Shown piece after piece: positions 9,324-18,251 of a stretch of 64,000 nucleotides of DNA. Numbering within the stretch: the first letter of the stretch is position 1; each line of letters begins with the position of its first letter. Origin of the DNA: Pelagibacterium sp. (GTDB lineage: Bacteria > Pseudomonadota > Alphaproteobacteria > Rhizobiales > Devosiaceae); assembly GCA_002723255.1 (NCBI GenBank), contig PBNW01000031.1:1-64000 (forward strand), written 5' to 3'. The notes under the pieces were generated by a model. It made no database searches. It saw only the letters and a list, made by a program, of their open reading frames with translations, and was not told the DNA's origin. The position numbers were made by a program, and so were the translations under genes.

Positions 9324-9767
9324 CTATCCTTCCTCGCCCTGCCAGACGCCTTGCGCGCGCAGCGAATCGGCGACCTCACGGGGCATGTAGGTTTCGTCAT
9401 GCTTGGCGAGCACATTGGTCGCCAGAAATGTGCCATCGGGCTGCACGCTGCCCTCGGCCACCACGCCCTGTCCCTCGCGAAACAGGTCGGGCAGGATGCC
9501 GGTATAGCGCGCTGTCATCTCTCCGGCCCCGTCATGGACGACGAAAACATTGTTTTCCCCATCCTGTTGCCAGCTGTCCTCGAGCACAAGCCCCCCCAGC
9601 CGGATGGGCGTGCCGGGTGAAATTCCCGCTTCGGCGATCTCGGTGGGTGAATAGAAAACCACGATCTGATCGCGCAGGGCCGTCAGGATCAGGCCCGCCG
9701 CCAGGGCGAGAACGACACCGAGGCCGGCAATGACGCCGAGACGTTTCTGTTTGCGTGTCCAGGCCAT
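9324..9767 (-). CDS. ccmE: Cytochrome c-type heme chaperone CcmE (CycJ)
   Basis: 147-residue membrane-anchored OB-fold protein that carries heme covalently in the periplasm. The N-terminus has a Lys/Arg-rich cytosolic stretch and one membrane helix (VIAGLGVVLALAAGLIL). The heme-binding His and nearby Tyr are present in LAKHDETYMP. The gene starts 4 bp after ccmI and precedes ccmF. Length is typical of the family. Confidence 0.95.
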   Translation of the reverse strand: MAWTRKQKRLGVIAGLGVVLALAAGLILTALRDQIVVFYSPTEIAEAGISPGTPIRLGGLVLEDSWQQDGENNVFVVHDGAGEMTARYTGILPDLFREGQGVVAEGSVQPDGTFLATNVLAKHDETYMPREVADSLRAQGVWQGEEG

Positions 9768-9771
9768 CGCC

Positions 9772-10854
9772 TTACTCCATCAATCCGGTTTCGCGCCCGA
9801 AATCTTCCAGCGCCAGTCTTTCCTGCCCCGAAAGTGCGGCAAGACCGCGTTCGAGATCGGCGCGTGCCGCTTGTTCGCCATCGAGTTCGATGCGCGAGCG
9901 GACCAATTGTATCCACTCGGCCGCGCTGCCGCCTTCATCGTATAGCCGCGCGGCGAGCCCATCGACCATGCCGCGGATCATCACATCCATTGTGGCATCC
10001 GGCTCGCTGTCGCCAAGCGTTCCGCTTTCAAGCCCGGCCTGTGCGGCCACCAGCCCCGAGCGCGCCGTGTCGATCCAGGCTTCCTCGCCCGTCGCAAGAC
10101 CGAGCAATTGGTTCCAGAGCGCCACGGCCTCCTCATATTGGCCCGTTTGGGTCAATTGGCCAGCCAGATAAAAACGCGAACGGACATGGATCGGATCGGC
10201 TTCGACCGCGCTGCGCAAGAGCGTCATTGCTTCGGCGTCGGCCACCCCGTCATTGCCCAGTATCAAGGCCTCGGCCAGGTTGGTTTCACGGTCTGCCGTG
10301 GGCGGTTCGAGCGCGAGGACGCGTCGCCAGGCATTGGCTGCTTCGGCAAAGCGTCCCTGTTCCATATAGATCGGCGCCAGAACCAGCCAGCCGCGCACAT
10401 CGTCGGGCGTCTGCTCCATCTGCGCTTCGACAGTGGCAACGGCCGCCTCGATATCGCTGGCCGATATCTGGGCTGGCTGCTCGCGTTCGGCCAACGGCAG
10501 GGCCGGCAGGTCGGCCCGCCCGATCCAGGCGTAAAGCCCCAGACTGGCCACGGCGACAACCGGCAGGGCCGCCAGCATTACTGCCCGTCCGCTGAACCCG
10601 CCCTTTTTGCCTCCGGCTTCCTTTTCCTGAGCCATCACTTCACGCGCCAGTTCGGCCCTGGCCGCTGTCGCTTCATCGGCCGAAAGCCGGCCGGCGGTCA
10701 GATCGCGCTCGATCCCATCGAGCTGATGGCGGAAAAAGGCTCGCGCCGCATCGGGGCTTTCGCCCGTGGGTTCGGAGCGCGGTGCACCGCGCAGCCCGGC
10801 GCCAAGCACACCCAGGCATGCCAGAACCAGCAATATCGCGAAAATCCAGAACAA
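9772..10854 (-). CDS. ccmI: Cytochrome c biogenesis protein CcmI (CycH)
   Basis: 360-residue membrane protein with an N-terminal helix (MFWIFAILLVLACLGVLGAG), a cytosolic leucine-rich stretch (about residues 35-90), a second helix near 100-120, and a periplasmic region of TPR-like repeats (IEAAVATVEAQMEQTPDDVRG... MEQGRFAEAANAWRRVLAL). CcmI acts as a chaperone holding apocytochrome c for CcmF/CcmH. It is the first gene of the ccm operon; the 123-bp gap to the divergent flavoprotein gene should hold both promoters, but no clear -35/-10 pair was seen. Confidence 0.92.
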   Translation of the reverse strand: MFWIFAILLVLACLGVLGAGLRGAPRSEPTGESPDAARAFFRHQLDGIERDLTAGRLSADEATAARAELAREVMAQEKEAGGKKGGFSGRAVMLAALPVVAVASLGLYAWIGRADLPALPLAEREQPAQISASDIEAAVATVEAQMEQTPDDVRGWLVLAPIYMEQGRFAEAANAWRRVLALEPPTADRETNLAEALILGNDGVADAEAMTLLRSAVEADPIHVRSRFYLAGQLTQTGQYEEAVALWNQLLGLATGEEAWIDTARSGLVAAQAGLESGTLGDSEPDATMDVMIRGMVDGLAARLYDEGGSAAEWIQLVRSRIELDGEQAARADLERGLAALSGQERLALEDFGRETGLME

Positions 10855-10977
10855 GTGTGAGACTAACCCTTGAAAACCAATGAGATGCCGTTTCTATAGG
10901 CCAAATTCGCGCAGATTGCAGTCGGCGATTGGCGCGCGCTTTGCCGCACCGCAGAGTAAGGGCCGGACGGGACGGAC

Positions 10978-12036
10978 ATGACCGAGCAAGTCAAAACCAT
11001 TGCCGTGGTCGGCGCCTCCCCGTTTGCGTGGCTTCTAGCAGGGCTTTTGGCTTCTGACCATTCACGAGCAATTGTGCTGCTCAGCCCGCCGCCCAATCCC
11101 TACGCCCTGCGCGCCCTGCCCTCGCTTTCGCTCGCCCCGGTGACACGCCCGCAAACCTGGTCGATGCTTCTCGGTCACGCACGGCCCGCAGTGCGGCGCC
11201 TGTCGCGCATCGTACCCACAATCGGCGAGCGTATCGACGTTCGCATGTTCGCCCGATCCGCCGAGGCGTCCACGGCGTTGAGCCATATGCGCCATATCGC
11301 CGACGGATTTGGCTATCCCGCCGATCCGGTTGAAAAGACACCCCTCGGCACAAGCGTCGGACTGCGCGATGTCCGGATGATCGATGCCGGTGCGCTCCAC
11401 GCTGTCGCGCCGTCGTGGCTCACCGCGGCCAATGTCGCCGTGCTCAATTCCATGGACGGCCTCAAGATCAGACGCGATGGCAGCGCGCGGTTTGGCACGA
11501 CGGCGATCGATCAGGTGATTCTGGCCGATGACGATGCAATCGTTCAATGGCTGGACCCCGATGAAATCGGCACCTTCGCCCGCCTCGAGACCTGGACCGG
11601 CGTCGAAACCGCTCCCCAAAGGCATGCGCGCTACCGGGCAGGGTTCAATCTCGATACCGGAGCGGTCTTTGCCCAGGCAAGCGACGGCATCGTTCGCGCC
11701 GCGGCGCGCAATGACGATGGAAAGGCGCTGACCCGCATTGCCGATTGCCTGACGCTGAACCCTGCGCCGCGACTTGCCGCCCAATCGGGATTTACGCGGC
11801 TGTGTTCCCATGATGGCGCCCCGGTTCTCGGCCCCACGCGCCGTGGCAAACTGTTTGTCGTCGCCGGGCTCGGCGTACTCGATCTGGTCCTTGCGCCTCT
11901 GGTCGCCGGCATCATTTCGGAGCGGGCAAGCGGGCTCGAGGTGGAATGGGCAGCGGCGCATGGCGCCGACCTGCGCCAGCCCCGGCGTGAAGTCGCCGAA
12001 TTTCATCCCGGGCGCCTTGCCGGGGGCGCCCCATGA
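10978..12036 (+). CDS. Degenerate DAO-type FAD-dependent oxidoreductase subunit (SoxB-like)
   Basis: 352 residues. The N-terminus (IAVVGASPFAWLLAGLLAS) resembles a Rossmann dinucleotide fold but lacks the full GxGxxG pattern. The C-terminal part (AAQSGFTRLCSHDGAPVLGPTRRGKLFVVAGLG) matches the end of D-amino-acid-oxidase / sarcosine-oxidase-beta-like flavoproteins, where such a stretch completes FAD binding. The stop overlaps the start of the next gene by 4 bp, implying a two-subunit enzyme. Substrate unknown; the adjacent SoxA-like subunit suggests amine or imino acid oxidation. Whether it still binds flavin is uncertain. Confidence 0.7.
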   Translation: MTEQVKTIAVVGASPFAWLLAGLLASDHSRAIVLLSPPPNPYALRALPSLSLAPVTRPQTWSMLLGHARPAVRRLSRIVPTIGERIDVRMFARSAEASTALSHMRHIADGFGYPADPVEKTPLGTSVGLRDVRMIDAGALHAVAPSWLTAANVAVLNSMDGLKIRRDGSARFGTTAIDQVILADDDAIVQWLDPDEIGTFARLETWTGVETAPQRHARYRAGFNLDTGAVFAQASDGIVRAAARNDDGKALTRIADCLTLNPAPRLAAQSGFTRLCSHDGAPVLGPTRRGKLFVVAGLGVLDLVLAPLVAGIISERASGLEVEWAAAHGADLRQPRREVAEFHPGRLAGGAP

Positions 12037-14015
12037 GCGAAAGCGCACGCCTCGGCGGCACCCTGCCGCCCGAATTTTCGCGACCGGTCATCGATCGCAC
12101 CCGCCCCGTGCGGTTCCGGCTGAACGGGCGCGCGTTTGCCGGCTTTGAAGGCGACACCGTCTTCACCGCGCTTCTTGCCAACGGCGTTCACACCGCCGGG
12201 AAGTTTGGAGCCGATAGTGTCGCGCTCGACGCATACACCGCTCCCCCCATCGCTTTGGAAGGCAACGAAGGCCGGCCCGATCTCGCCATGCCCATGACGA
12301 TCTGCCCGGCCGTCAATGGCGCGTCCCTGGTCTCGGTCGGCCCCGTCCCGGCCGTTACAAACACGCTGGCGGCGCGGCTGCTGCCCCGACGCAAGGATAC
12401 GCTGGGCCTGGTCTACAAGACCGGTGCGGCTGAGCCGGGCGGATGGATCGACAGCGCAGCGACCCGCACAATCTGGGCCGATGTTGCAATCGTGGGGGGC
12501 GGTGTTGCCGGGCTCTCGGCAGCCCTTGCCGCCGCCCGCAAGGGTCTGCGCGTCTGTCTTGTCGAAAAGGAAACAACGCTTGGCGGCCTGTCGGAATTTT
12601 TCGGTAAGGCCGAGGGCGAGCCGGACCCCGAGGATACGATAAGCCAGCTGGCCAGCCAGATTGGAGAATCGGGTCTGATTACCCTGCTGCTCGGCACCAT
12701 GGCCTTCGATCTTTCCGGCAAGTCGATCCGGGCCATTCGCGTCCTTAGGACCGGTGCCCTTCCCCAGCCCGAGCATCTCTCGATAGCAGCCGATACCATC
12801 GTTCTGGCCACCGGAATGGTTGGCCGCATGCCGATCTTTTCTGGCAACAGGCTGGCTGGCGTGGACGAGGCGAGTGCCGCCTGGCGGCTGGCAGCGCGCC
12901 ACAACATATGGCCGGGCACCAGCGCGCATATCCATTCAACCACCAATGCGGGCTACCGCATGGCGCTGCTCGGCGCGGCGAGCGGCAAATCGATCGCCCG
13001 CACCAGCGATCCGCGCATCGATCCGCAGACCCGGTTCATCGAATTCTGCAAGGCCTATGGTTATCGGCTCGGCTGGGGCATGACACTCGAATCGGCGGTG
13101 CCGGCCCGGCGCGCCGGGCTTGCCATCCATCTGGCCAATGCGGAAAACGGAGCCCCGGCCGACGACGCCATTTCTTGCGACCGCCTGATCGTTTCTGGCG
13201 GCTGGCAGCCCGATCTCGATCTATGGCTCAAGGCGTCCGGGCCGGTGAGATGGGATGGCAAGGCACAGACGCTCGTCCCGCATGGCGCGCTCGACGGCGT
13301 GGTTCTTGCTGGCAGCGTTGCCGGTTATCTCAGCCTTGCCGGCTGCATCGCGCACGGCAAGGCGGCGCTGCAAACAGCCCTTGATGGCCAGGATCGCCCT
13401 GTCGACGATCCGCGCATCGACCCGGTTTTCGATACTCCTGATGGGCCGTTGCTCGTTTCGCGCCCCGGCCAGCCCAATACCGCCGCCGCCTTTATTGCTC
13501 CGGGCGCCTCAGGCGCACTGTCCGCTCCGGCGGCGCGCGGCTGGGCCCGGCTCGCTGGTCCACAGCAAAACCATGCCAGCGCCGCCCTTGCCGGGCCACT
13601 CGGTCCGCTGGAGGTTGTGGGAGAAATCGTCGCCCAGCGCCTCGATCCCGCTTTGGCACCGGCGCTGTGCGCCGAACGCTGTATCCTGCCACGCACACTG
13701 CACAGATCGGCAGATAACGCGCCTTTTTCAGCCCATGTCCCCGGGGGCATCCCGCTCTTTCTCGAACACCGCTTCGGTGCCGACCAGGTCCAATGGCTCG
13801 TCATCGTCGGCCAGCCGCGGCACTTCGATCCGGGATGTCTGGTTTTCGCCAACACGGACCATCGCTCACCACTCGAGGCGATTGGCGTGGTGCTCGCCGA
13901 TGAGGGGGACAGGCTTCGTGTGTTGCTCGCCAACATGGCGATGACCCCGGGCGCCACCGTTTATATCCGGGACGGGCTCACCGTTCTTGCGGCCCGTCTC
14001 GAACGGACGGTCTAG
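12033..14015 (+). CDS. SoxA-like flavoprotein lacking the GcvT-like half and Fe-S cysteines
   Basis: 660 residues. Residues about 25-110 resemble the Fer2_4 domain of sarcosine oxidase alpha and hydrogen cyanide synthase A (VRFRLNGRAFAGFEGDTVFT, ALLANGVHTAGKF), but only one Cys is present there, so a 2Fe-2S cluster is unlikely. From about residue 145 an intact FAD-binding Rossmann motif follows (DVAIVGGGVAGLSAALAAAR), then TGMVGRMPIFSGNRLAGVDEA as in the SoxA NAD(P)/FAD core. True SoxA continues with a tetrahydrofolate-binding GcvT-like domain to about 1000 residues; here a shorter unrelated-looking tail ends at 660. The stop codon is supplied by the palindromic element at 14012. Confidence 0.72.
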   Translation: MSESARLGGTLPPEFSRPVIDRTRPVRFRLNGRAFAGFEGDTVFTALLANGVHTAGKFGADSVALDAYTAPPIALEGNEGRPDLAMPMTICPAVNGASLVSVGPVPAVTNTLAARLLPRRKDTLGLVYKTGAAEPGGWIDSAATRTIWADVAIVGGGVAGLSAALAAARKGLRVCLVEKETTLGGLSEFFGKAEGEPDPEDTISQLASQIGESGLITLLLGTMAFDLSGKSIRAIRVLRTGALPQPEHLSIAADTIVLATGMVGRMPIFSGNRLAGVDEASAAWRLAARHNIWPGTSAHIHSTTNAGYRMALLGAASGKSIARTSDPRIDPQTRFIEFCKAYGYRLGWGMTLESAVPARRAGLAIHLANAENGAPADDAISCDRLIVSGGWQPDLDLWLKASGPVRWDGKAQTLVPHGALDGVVLAGSVAGYLSLAGCIAHGKAALQTALDGQDRPVDDPRIDPVFDTPDGPLLVSRPGQPNTAAAFIAPGASGALSAPAARGWARLAGPQQNHASAALAGPLGPLEVVGEIVAQRLDPALAPALCAERCILPRTLHRSADNAPFSAHVPGGIPLFLEHRFGADQVQWLVIVGQPRHFDPGCLVFANTDHRSPLEAIGVVLADEGDRLRVLLANMAMTPGATVYIRDGLTVLAARLERTV

Positions 14016-14141
14016 AGCCGTTCAGGATTTGATTGGATCAAATCCCTGGCTCCAAACCCTTGTTTTGTCGCGTGTTGCGAACCGCAAAACCGTTTCCATC
14101 CCCGATCGCGTCGAGGACATGGTTTGCTGGACACGCCCTAG
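14012..14141. repeat. Palindromic intergenic element, copy 1 (130 bp)
   Basis: Bounded by CTAG at both ends. Read on the minus strand it matches copy 4 at 46463-46569 closely: CTAGGGCGTGTCCAGCAAAC... , GAAACGGTTTTGCGGTTCGC..., ACAAGGGTTTGGAGC, ATTTGATCCAATCAAATCC, GAACGGCTCTAG. It carries an extra ~25 bp near 14098-14122. Short interspersed elements of this kind are common in Rhizobiales. The left CTAG gives the TAG of the plus-strand flavoprotein gene, and the right CTAG gives the TAG of the convergent minus-strand gene. Confidence 0.85.
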
Positions 14142-15375
14142 CCTTGAGCGGTCCGGCGCTCGGCCCCGTCGCGGGCCCGGCGCAAGATATCGGCATATTC
14201 GGGATTGAAGCGGATCTCGGCCATCTTGATCCCGGCGTCCAGCCGCTCGCGCGCCACCGGATCGGCGGGTGCTCCGCGATACATGTCGAGCGCGCGGGTC
14301 ACCAGCACCTCAACGGTCTGCCCCGTATCGGCCCAGGCCTGATCGAGCAGCGCATTGACGGCCAGGGAGTCGCGGCATTTCCTCACGGTCATGAGCAGAT
14401 AAAGCCCGTTGAGCGCGGCCAGCACGTCATCGGCGTCGACCCGATCATTGCCATCCCGGGGCCGCCGCAGCGCCTGAGTGACATTGAGCGTGATTTCTTT
14501 CATCGGGCGTTCGAGTCGTTCGGACAGCCGCGCCGTCAGATCGGTCATGATCGTGCCCCACACGGACCGCCGCTCGATTTCGAGATTGTAGTTGATGGCC
14601 CGCATCAGCCTGTGAAACCGGTCGATCGCCTTGCACGAAAAGTCGACGTCGGAAAACAGGTTGGGCTGGCTGGCCAGCTTGCCGATCTGGCTCTGGGCAT
14701 GGCTGAGCACGGCCTCGACCAATGCGCCATAGCCGGCGTTGGTGATCCGCGTTTCGCCATTGCCGCCCGCGATCGCCACCGCGGCGGCCATGGCGCGGCT
14801 GGGGTTGGCCATGTGACCGACCATGACCTGCATCCAGAGCGCCCGGGTCAAAGGATTGGTGATCGAGATCGATTGCAGCGCCGTGGCCATGGCCGCTTCA
14901 TCGGACATCGAGCCGACAGCGATGCCGAATTTGCCAGCCTGCGCCAGCAGGGGACGGCGGCGCATGGCCATGATGACGGCTGCGAGGCGCTGGCGCGCCT
15001 CTTCGCCCCCCATCTGGATCGAATTGCGGCGCTCGAGTTCGCGATCGTCCTTTCGGCGACGGCGTTGGCTTTGAGTTTTTCGAGTATCTCGGGCAGCAGC
15101 AGGTCGAAGGCCTCGACCGCGTCAGCACCCGAATCAATGGCATCGGCCAGCCGCGCGGCTTCGTCATCGGCGATGTCGCGCGCCATCCATGTCCATATCT
15201 TGCCCGCCGTCTCGCGCTCGATGGCACCGGCAAACGCATGCGGAACGGGCGGATCCACAAGAATTCCCTCCAGCGCTTCCAAAAATGCGTCCTTGCCTGC
15301 GTCGATCCGGCGCTTGGCGCCGCCTGCGCCGTGCGGCTGGTTCTTTACGCCGGGAAATGTATCGGGGAGAGCCAT
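14138..15375 (-). pseudogene. Unrecognised ~412-residue protein, single-base frameshift
   Basis: Two overlapping minus-strand frames make one protein. The first (ATG 15375, MALPDTFPGVKNQPHGAGGA) reads well to about LEKLKANAVAE near 15055; the second continues as KDDRELERRNSIQMGGEEAR to the stop at 14138. Adding one A to the run in GAAAGG at about 15051-15054 (A3 to A4) joins them. The product looks soluble and helical with no membrane segment; I do not recognise a family. It is either a recently broken gene or a homopolymer sequencing error, since the downstream frame still looks intact. Confidence 0.7.
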
Positions 15376-15456
15376 GAAATCCTGTAACCGGTGCGCTGCG
15401 TGAGGGACCGAAGGCCGAACGTATCCGCAATGGGGTAAAAAAACCTTTCAAGGTGT

Positions 15457-15487
15457 TAAAAAAAGGGTGCCGCCAGCGGCGACACCC
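15457..15487 (-). terminator. Rho-independent terminator of the lipoprotein gene
   Basis: On the minus strand the imperfect hairpin GGGTGTCGCC GCTG GCGGCACCC (15465-15487) is followed directly by seven Ts. It lies 30 bp after the stop of the lipoprotein gene at 15517. Confidence 0.88.
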
Positions 15488-15516
15488 GTCAATCATTTTT
15501 GCGCTGGGGCAAATGT

Positions 15517-15996
15517 CTACGCAGTTACACCCCAGGCTCCGTCGACCTCGCGGCAGGCCTGTCCCGAACGGGTGTAGGTCTGCCCGCCCAGGGTCACGCG
15601 GTGCGAAAATTCGCGGCAGTCGAGATTGTTGACCCGCACATAGGGACCCACCGAAACCTGACCGGTCGCGCCGCCCGAAGACCAGGTGCGCGGAGCACCG
15701 GGGCGCCCGAACTGGAGGGCGTAGAACTGGGCATCATTGGCGGCCGAGCGCTGGGCCGGCGTCAACTGACCGAGGATCGAGGAATCGATATATTCATAGC
15801 TGCCCGGCTCCAGACGCGCCTGCTGAATCGGCGTCGAATCGGAAGGTGTGTTCACCGTGGGCTGCTCGGGCAGCGGATCGGTCATGACAGTGGGCTGCGG
15901 CATCATGGGCTGGTTCGTCTGGAAATTGGCCGTACGGGTACAACCGGCGACCACCAGAGCCAGCGAAACAAGTGCAATCGCCCTCAACATCTTCAT
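15517..15996 (-). CDS. Small outer-membrane lipoprotein of unknown function
   Basis: 159 residues from the ATG at 15996, which has GAAAGG about 9 nt upstream; a longer in-frame start would overlap feuQ and is less likely. A lipoprotein signal peptide ends in the lipobox VVAGC (Cys near residue 19). A Pro/Gln/Thr-rich linker follows, then a globular domain with two Cys (NNLDCREFSH, SGQACREVDGAWGV). This ending resembles rickettsial 17-kDa-antigen-like surface proteins, where Cys-Arg-Glu stretches close the domain. It may be part of the Fe/osmo-responsive envelope set near feuPQ, but this is only proximity. Confidence 0.8.
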   Translation of the reverse strand: MKMLRAIALVSLALVVAGCTRTANFQTNQPMMPQPTVMTDPLPEQPTVNTPSDSTPIQQARLEPGSYEYIDSSILGQLTPAQRSAANDAQFYALQFGRPGAPRTWSSGGATGQVSVGPYVRVNNLDCREFSHRVTLGGQTYTRSGQACREVDGAWGVTA

Positions 15997-16081
15997 TGCG
16001 CAATACCTTTCGTAACGGCCAATAAGCCTTTTAATGTCTATCTCAGCCAATACGGCCAAATTGCGGTTTGTCGCCGCCGGT

Positions 16082-17449
16082 TCAAGTCTGTTGCCGTGCC
16101 TGTCGCGCAGCAGGAAGCCGAAGTGTTGCCCGAAGGCCACCCAGATCCGAGCGTGTCAGTGTCAGATCGCCTCCGTAGATATCGACGAGTTCCTTGACGA
16201 TATCGAGTCCCAGTCCGCTCCCCGGCGTTTTTTCGTCCAGCCTGACCCCGCGCCGCAACACCTGCCCGGCTTCGGCCGCGGTCAGACCCGGTCCGTTATC
16301 TTCAACGACGATCTCGACGCTCCGGTTCCCTGAATTGCTGGCCTCGCGCGCCGAAAGGCGAACTTCCGAGCGCGCCCATTTGCAGCCATTATCCAAAAGA
16401 TTGCCGGCCATCTCCTCAAGATCGCTCTCATCACCCCGGAACCAGGGCACATCGGACGGCAGGTCGATGGCCATGTCGCATTGCTTGTTGAGCTTGCCCA
16501 TCACGCGCCCCAGCCGCTCGAGTACCGCACGGGTATCGGCCCGCTTGCCGACCACGCTCGAACGCGCCGCCAGCCGCGCCTTGTCGAGATAGGTCGAAAC
16601 GATGCGGCTCATATTGTCGGTTTCGTGCAGCACCGTCGTGGCGAGCGCTGTCTTGCCCCCATCGGCCTCGTTGCGCAACACGGCCAGCGGGGTTTTCAGG
16701 CCGTGGGCGAGGTTGCCCACCTGGGCGCGCGAGCGTTCGACAATCTGGGTGTTGGACCGCAGCAGTTCGTTGACCTCGTCGGCGAGAGGCGCGATTTCCT
16801 GAGGGAAGCTGCCCTCGACGCTGGGCCTGTCGCCTTCGCGCACCGCCTCGATGGCCTCACGCAGCCGCTCGATCGGCCGCAGCGCAAAGCGCGCGATCAT
16901 GCCGCTCATGGCAGCCAGGATCAGGGCCACAAACGCCAAAACGATGATCGCCTGCCCCCGAAACGCGGCGGCGCGGCCTTCCACATCGGTGTAATTGCCG
17001 GTCACCGTGATGACATAGCGCCCCAGATCGTCCAACGTCACCCAGCGCTCAACGGCCCGCAATGTCTGGTCGCCATAGTCGTCGGCGATCATGCCCGAAC
17101 GGGTTCCCGAAGCATTAAAGGTACCCTCGAGATCGGGCAGCACCGTTCCAACCATCGAGGGAGAAAAATTGACCAGCGCGCCCGCCTCGTTGCGGATCTG
17201 CCAGTACCAGCCAGAGGTGGGGCGCGAAAATCGCGCATCGGCCAGACCGATCTCCCCGGACGCCGCCGAATCGAGTTCGAAAGTCTGCCCGACCAGCGAT
17301 GAAATCTGTAAATCGAGGCTTTCGGTCAGATCCCTGTCGAGGGCCTGCGAGTAAAGCTCGGTCAAAAGAAACGCGGTCGCGACGAGCGCAACGATCAGCC
17401 AGCCCGCCGAAAGCCAGAAGAGCCGGAAAGCGATGGAGCCACGAGTCAC
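16082..17449 (-). CDS. feuQ: FeuQ-type sensor histidine kinase
   Basis: 455 residues from the GTG at 17449. Two membrane segments (about residues 10-30 and 155-175) flank a periplasmic domain; HAMP, H-box (GNLAHGLKTPLAVLRNEADG), N-box (NLLDNGCKWARS) and G-boxes (EDNGPGLTAAEAG, GSGLGLDIVKEL) follow. The partner regulator gene upstream is clearly FeuP-like. In rhizobia FeuPQ controls cyclic glucan export and osmoadaptation; in R. leguminosarum it was linked to iron uptake. The frame remains open upstream to a TTG at 17554 through a repeat element, which would add 35 residues; I judged the GTG more likely. Confidence 0.88.
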   Translation of the reverse strand: MTRGSIAFRLFWLSAGWLIVALVATAFLLTELYSQALDRDLTESLDLQISSLVGQTFELDSAASGEIGLADARFSRPTSGWYWQIRNEAGALVNFSPSMVGTVLPDLEGTFNASGTRSGMIADDYGDQTLRAVERWVTLDDLGRYVITVTGNYTDVEGRAAAFRGQAIIVLAFVALILAAMSGMIARFALRPIERLREAIEAVREGDRPSVEGSFPQEIAPLADEVNELLRSNTQIVERSRAQVGNLAHGLKTPLAVLRNEADGGKTALATTVLHETDNMSRIVSTYLDKARLAARSSVVGKRADTRAVLERLGRVMGKLNKQCDMAIDLPSDVPWFRGDESDLEEMAGNLLDNGCKWARSEVRLSAREASNSGNRSVEIVVEDNGPGLTAAEAGQVLRRGVRLDEKTPGSGLGLDIVKELVDIYGGDLTLTRSDLGGLRATLRLPAARQARQQT

Positions 17450-17505
17450 TAGAGCAGGTCCAGGAAAAGTGGGAACCGGTTTTCCGTCCGGACCTGCGAC
17501 CACAA
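17449..17505. repeat. Palindromic intergenic element, copy 2 (partial)
   Basis: Begins CTAGAGCAGGTCCAGGAAAA and contains GTGGGAACCGGTTTTCCGTC and CGGACCTGCG, matching the first half of copy 4 with compensating changes in both palindrome arms (GGTCC/GGACC). It occupies most of the 101-bp gap between feuP and feuQ and abuts the feuQ start codon. Confidence 0.8.
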
Positions 17506-17550
17506 GGAAAATTGAGCCAGTTTCGGGTTTCGCAGAAAGCTGAACACGGC

Positions 17551-18210
17551 TCAATCCGCCAGGATCTGATAGCCGAGCCCGCGAATGGTCTGGATCAGTT
17601 CTTCGGGCAGCTTCTTGCGCAGCCTGCCAACAAACACTTCGATCGTATTGGAATCCCGATCAAAATCCTGATCGTAAAGATGCTCGGTCAACTCGGTGCG
17701 CGAGATCACCTTGCCCTTGTGCATCATGAGGTAGGACAAAAGCCGGAACTCGTGGCTGGTCAGCTTTATCGCCTGCCCGCCCACAGTCACCCGGCCCGCC
17801 TTGGTGTCGAGCCGAACATTTCCCGCTATGATCTCGTTGGACGCATGGCCCGCCGCCCGGCGCACCAGTGCGCGCAGCCGCGCCAGCACTTCTTCCATAT
17901 GAAAGGGCTTGGCCACATAATCGTCGGCGCCGGCGTCGATGCCCTGCACCTTGTCGCTCCAGCGGTCCCGCGCCGTCAGCAGCAGCACCGGCATCATGCG
18001 GTTTTCGCGGCGCCAGGCTTCGAGCACCGAAATCCCGTCCATACGCGGCAGCCCGATATCGAGCACCACGGCATCATAGGGTTCGGTATCGCCCAGGAAG
18101 TGTCCTTCCTCGCCGTCCGTGGCGCTGTCGCAGACATAGCCCGCGTCGGTCAGCGCTTCACAAATCTGCCTGTTGAGGTTTTCGTCGTCTTCAACAACAA
18201 GAATTCGCAT
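17551..18210 (-). CDS. feuP: FeuP-type response regulator
   Basis: 219-residue OmpR-family regulator. The receiver domain has the acidic pocket (VVEDDE), phospho-acceptor Asp in DAVVLDIGLPRMDG and Lys in YVAKPFHMEEVLARLRALVRR. The winged-helix C-terminus has LTSHEFRLLSYLMMHKGKVI and EVFVGRLRKKLPEELIQTIR. The stretch GEEGHFLGDTEPYDAVVLDI and the ending are close to rhizobial FeuP as I recall it. The feuN-like gene lies upstream and feuQ downstream, the S. meliloti order, here separated by repeat copies. Confidence 0.92.
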   Translation of the reverse strand: MRILVVEDDENLNRQICEALTDAGYVCDSATDGEEGHFLGDTEPYDAVVLDIGLPRMDGISVLEAWRRENRMMPVLLLTARDRWSDKVQGIDAGADDYVAKPFHMEEVLARLRALVRRAAGHASNEIIAGNVRLDTKAGRVTVGGQAIKLTSHEFRLLSYLMMHKGKVISRTELTEHLYDQDFDRDSNTIEVFVGRLRKKLPEELIQTIRGLGYQILAD

Positions 18211-18251
18211 GGTCCCGCCCCGCCCGCGTGTGGCCTAGATTTTTATTTCAT

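Noticed and set aside
12033-14015. Genuine sarcosine oxidase alpha subunit
   Set aside because: The Fe-S cysteines and the folate-binding C-terminal half are absent, and no soxD/soxG genes are adjacent.
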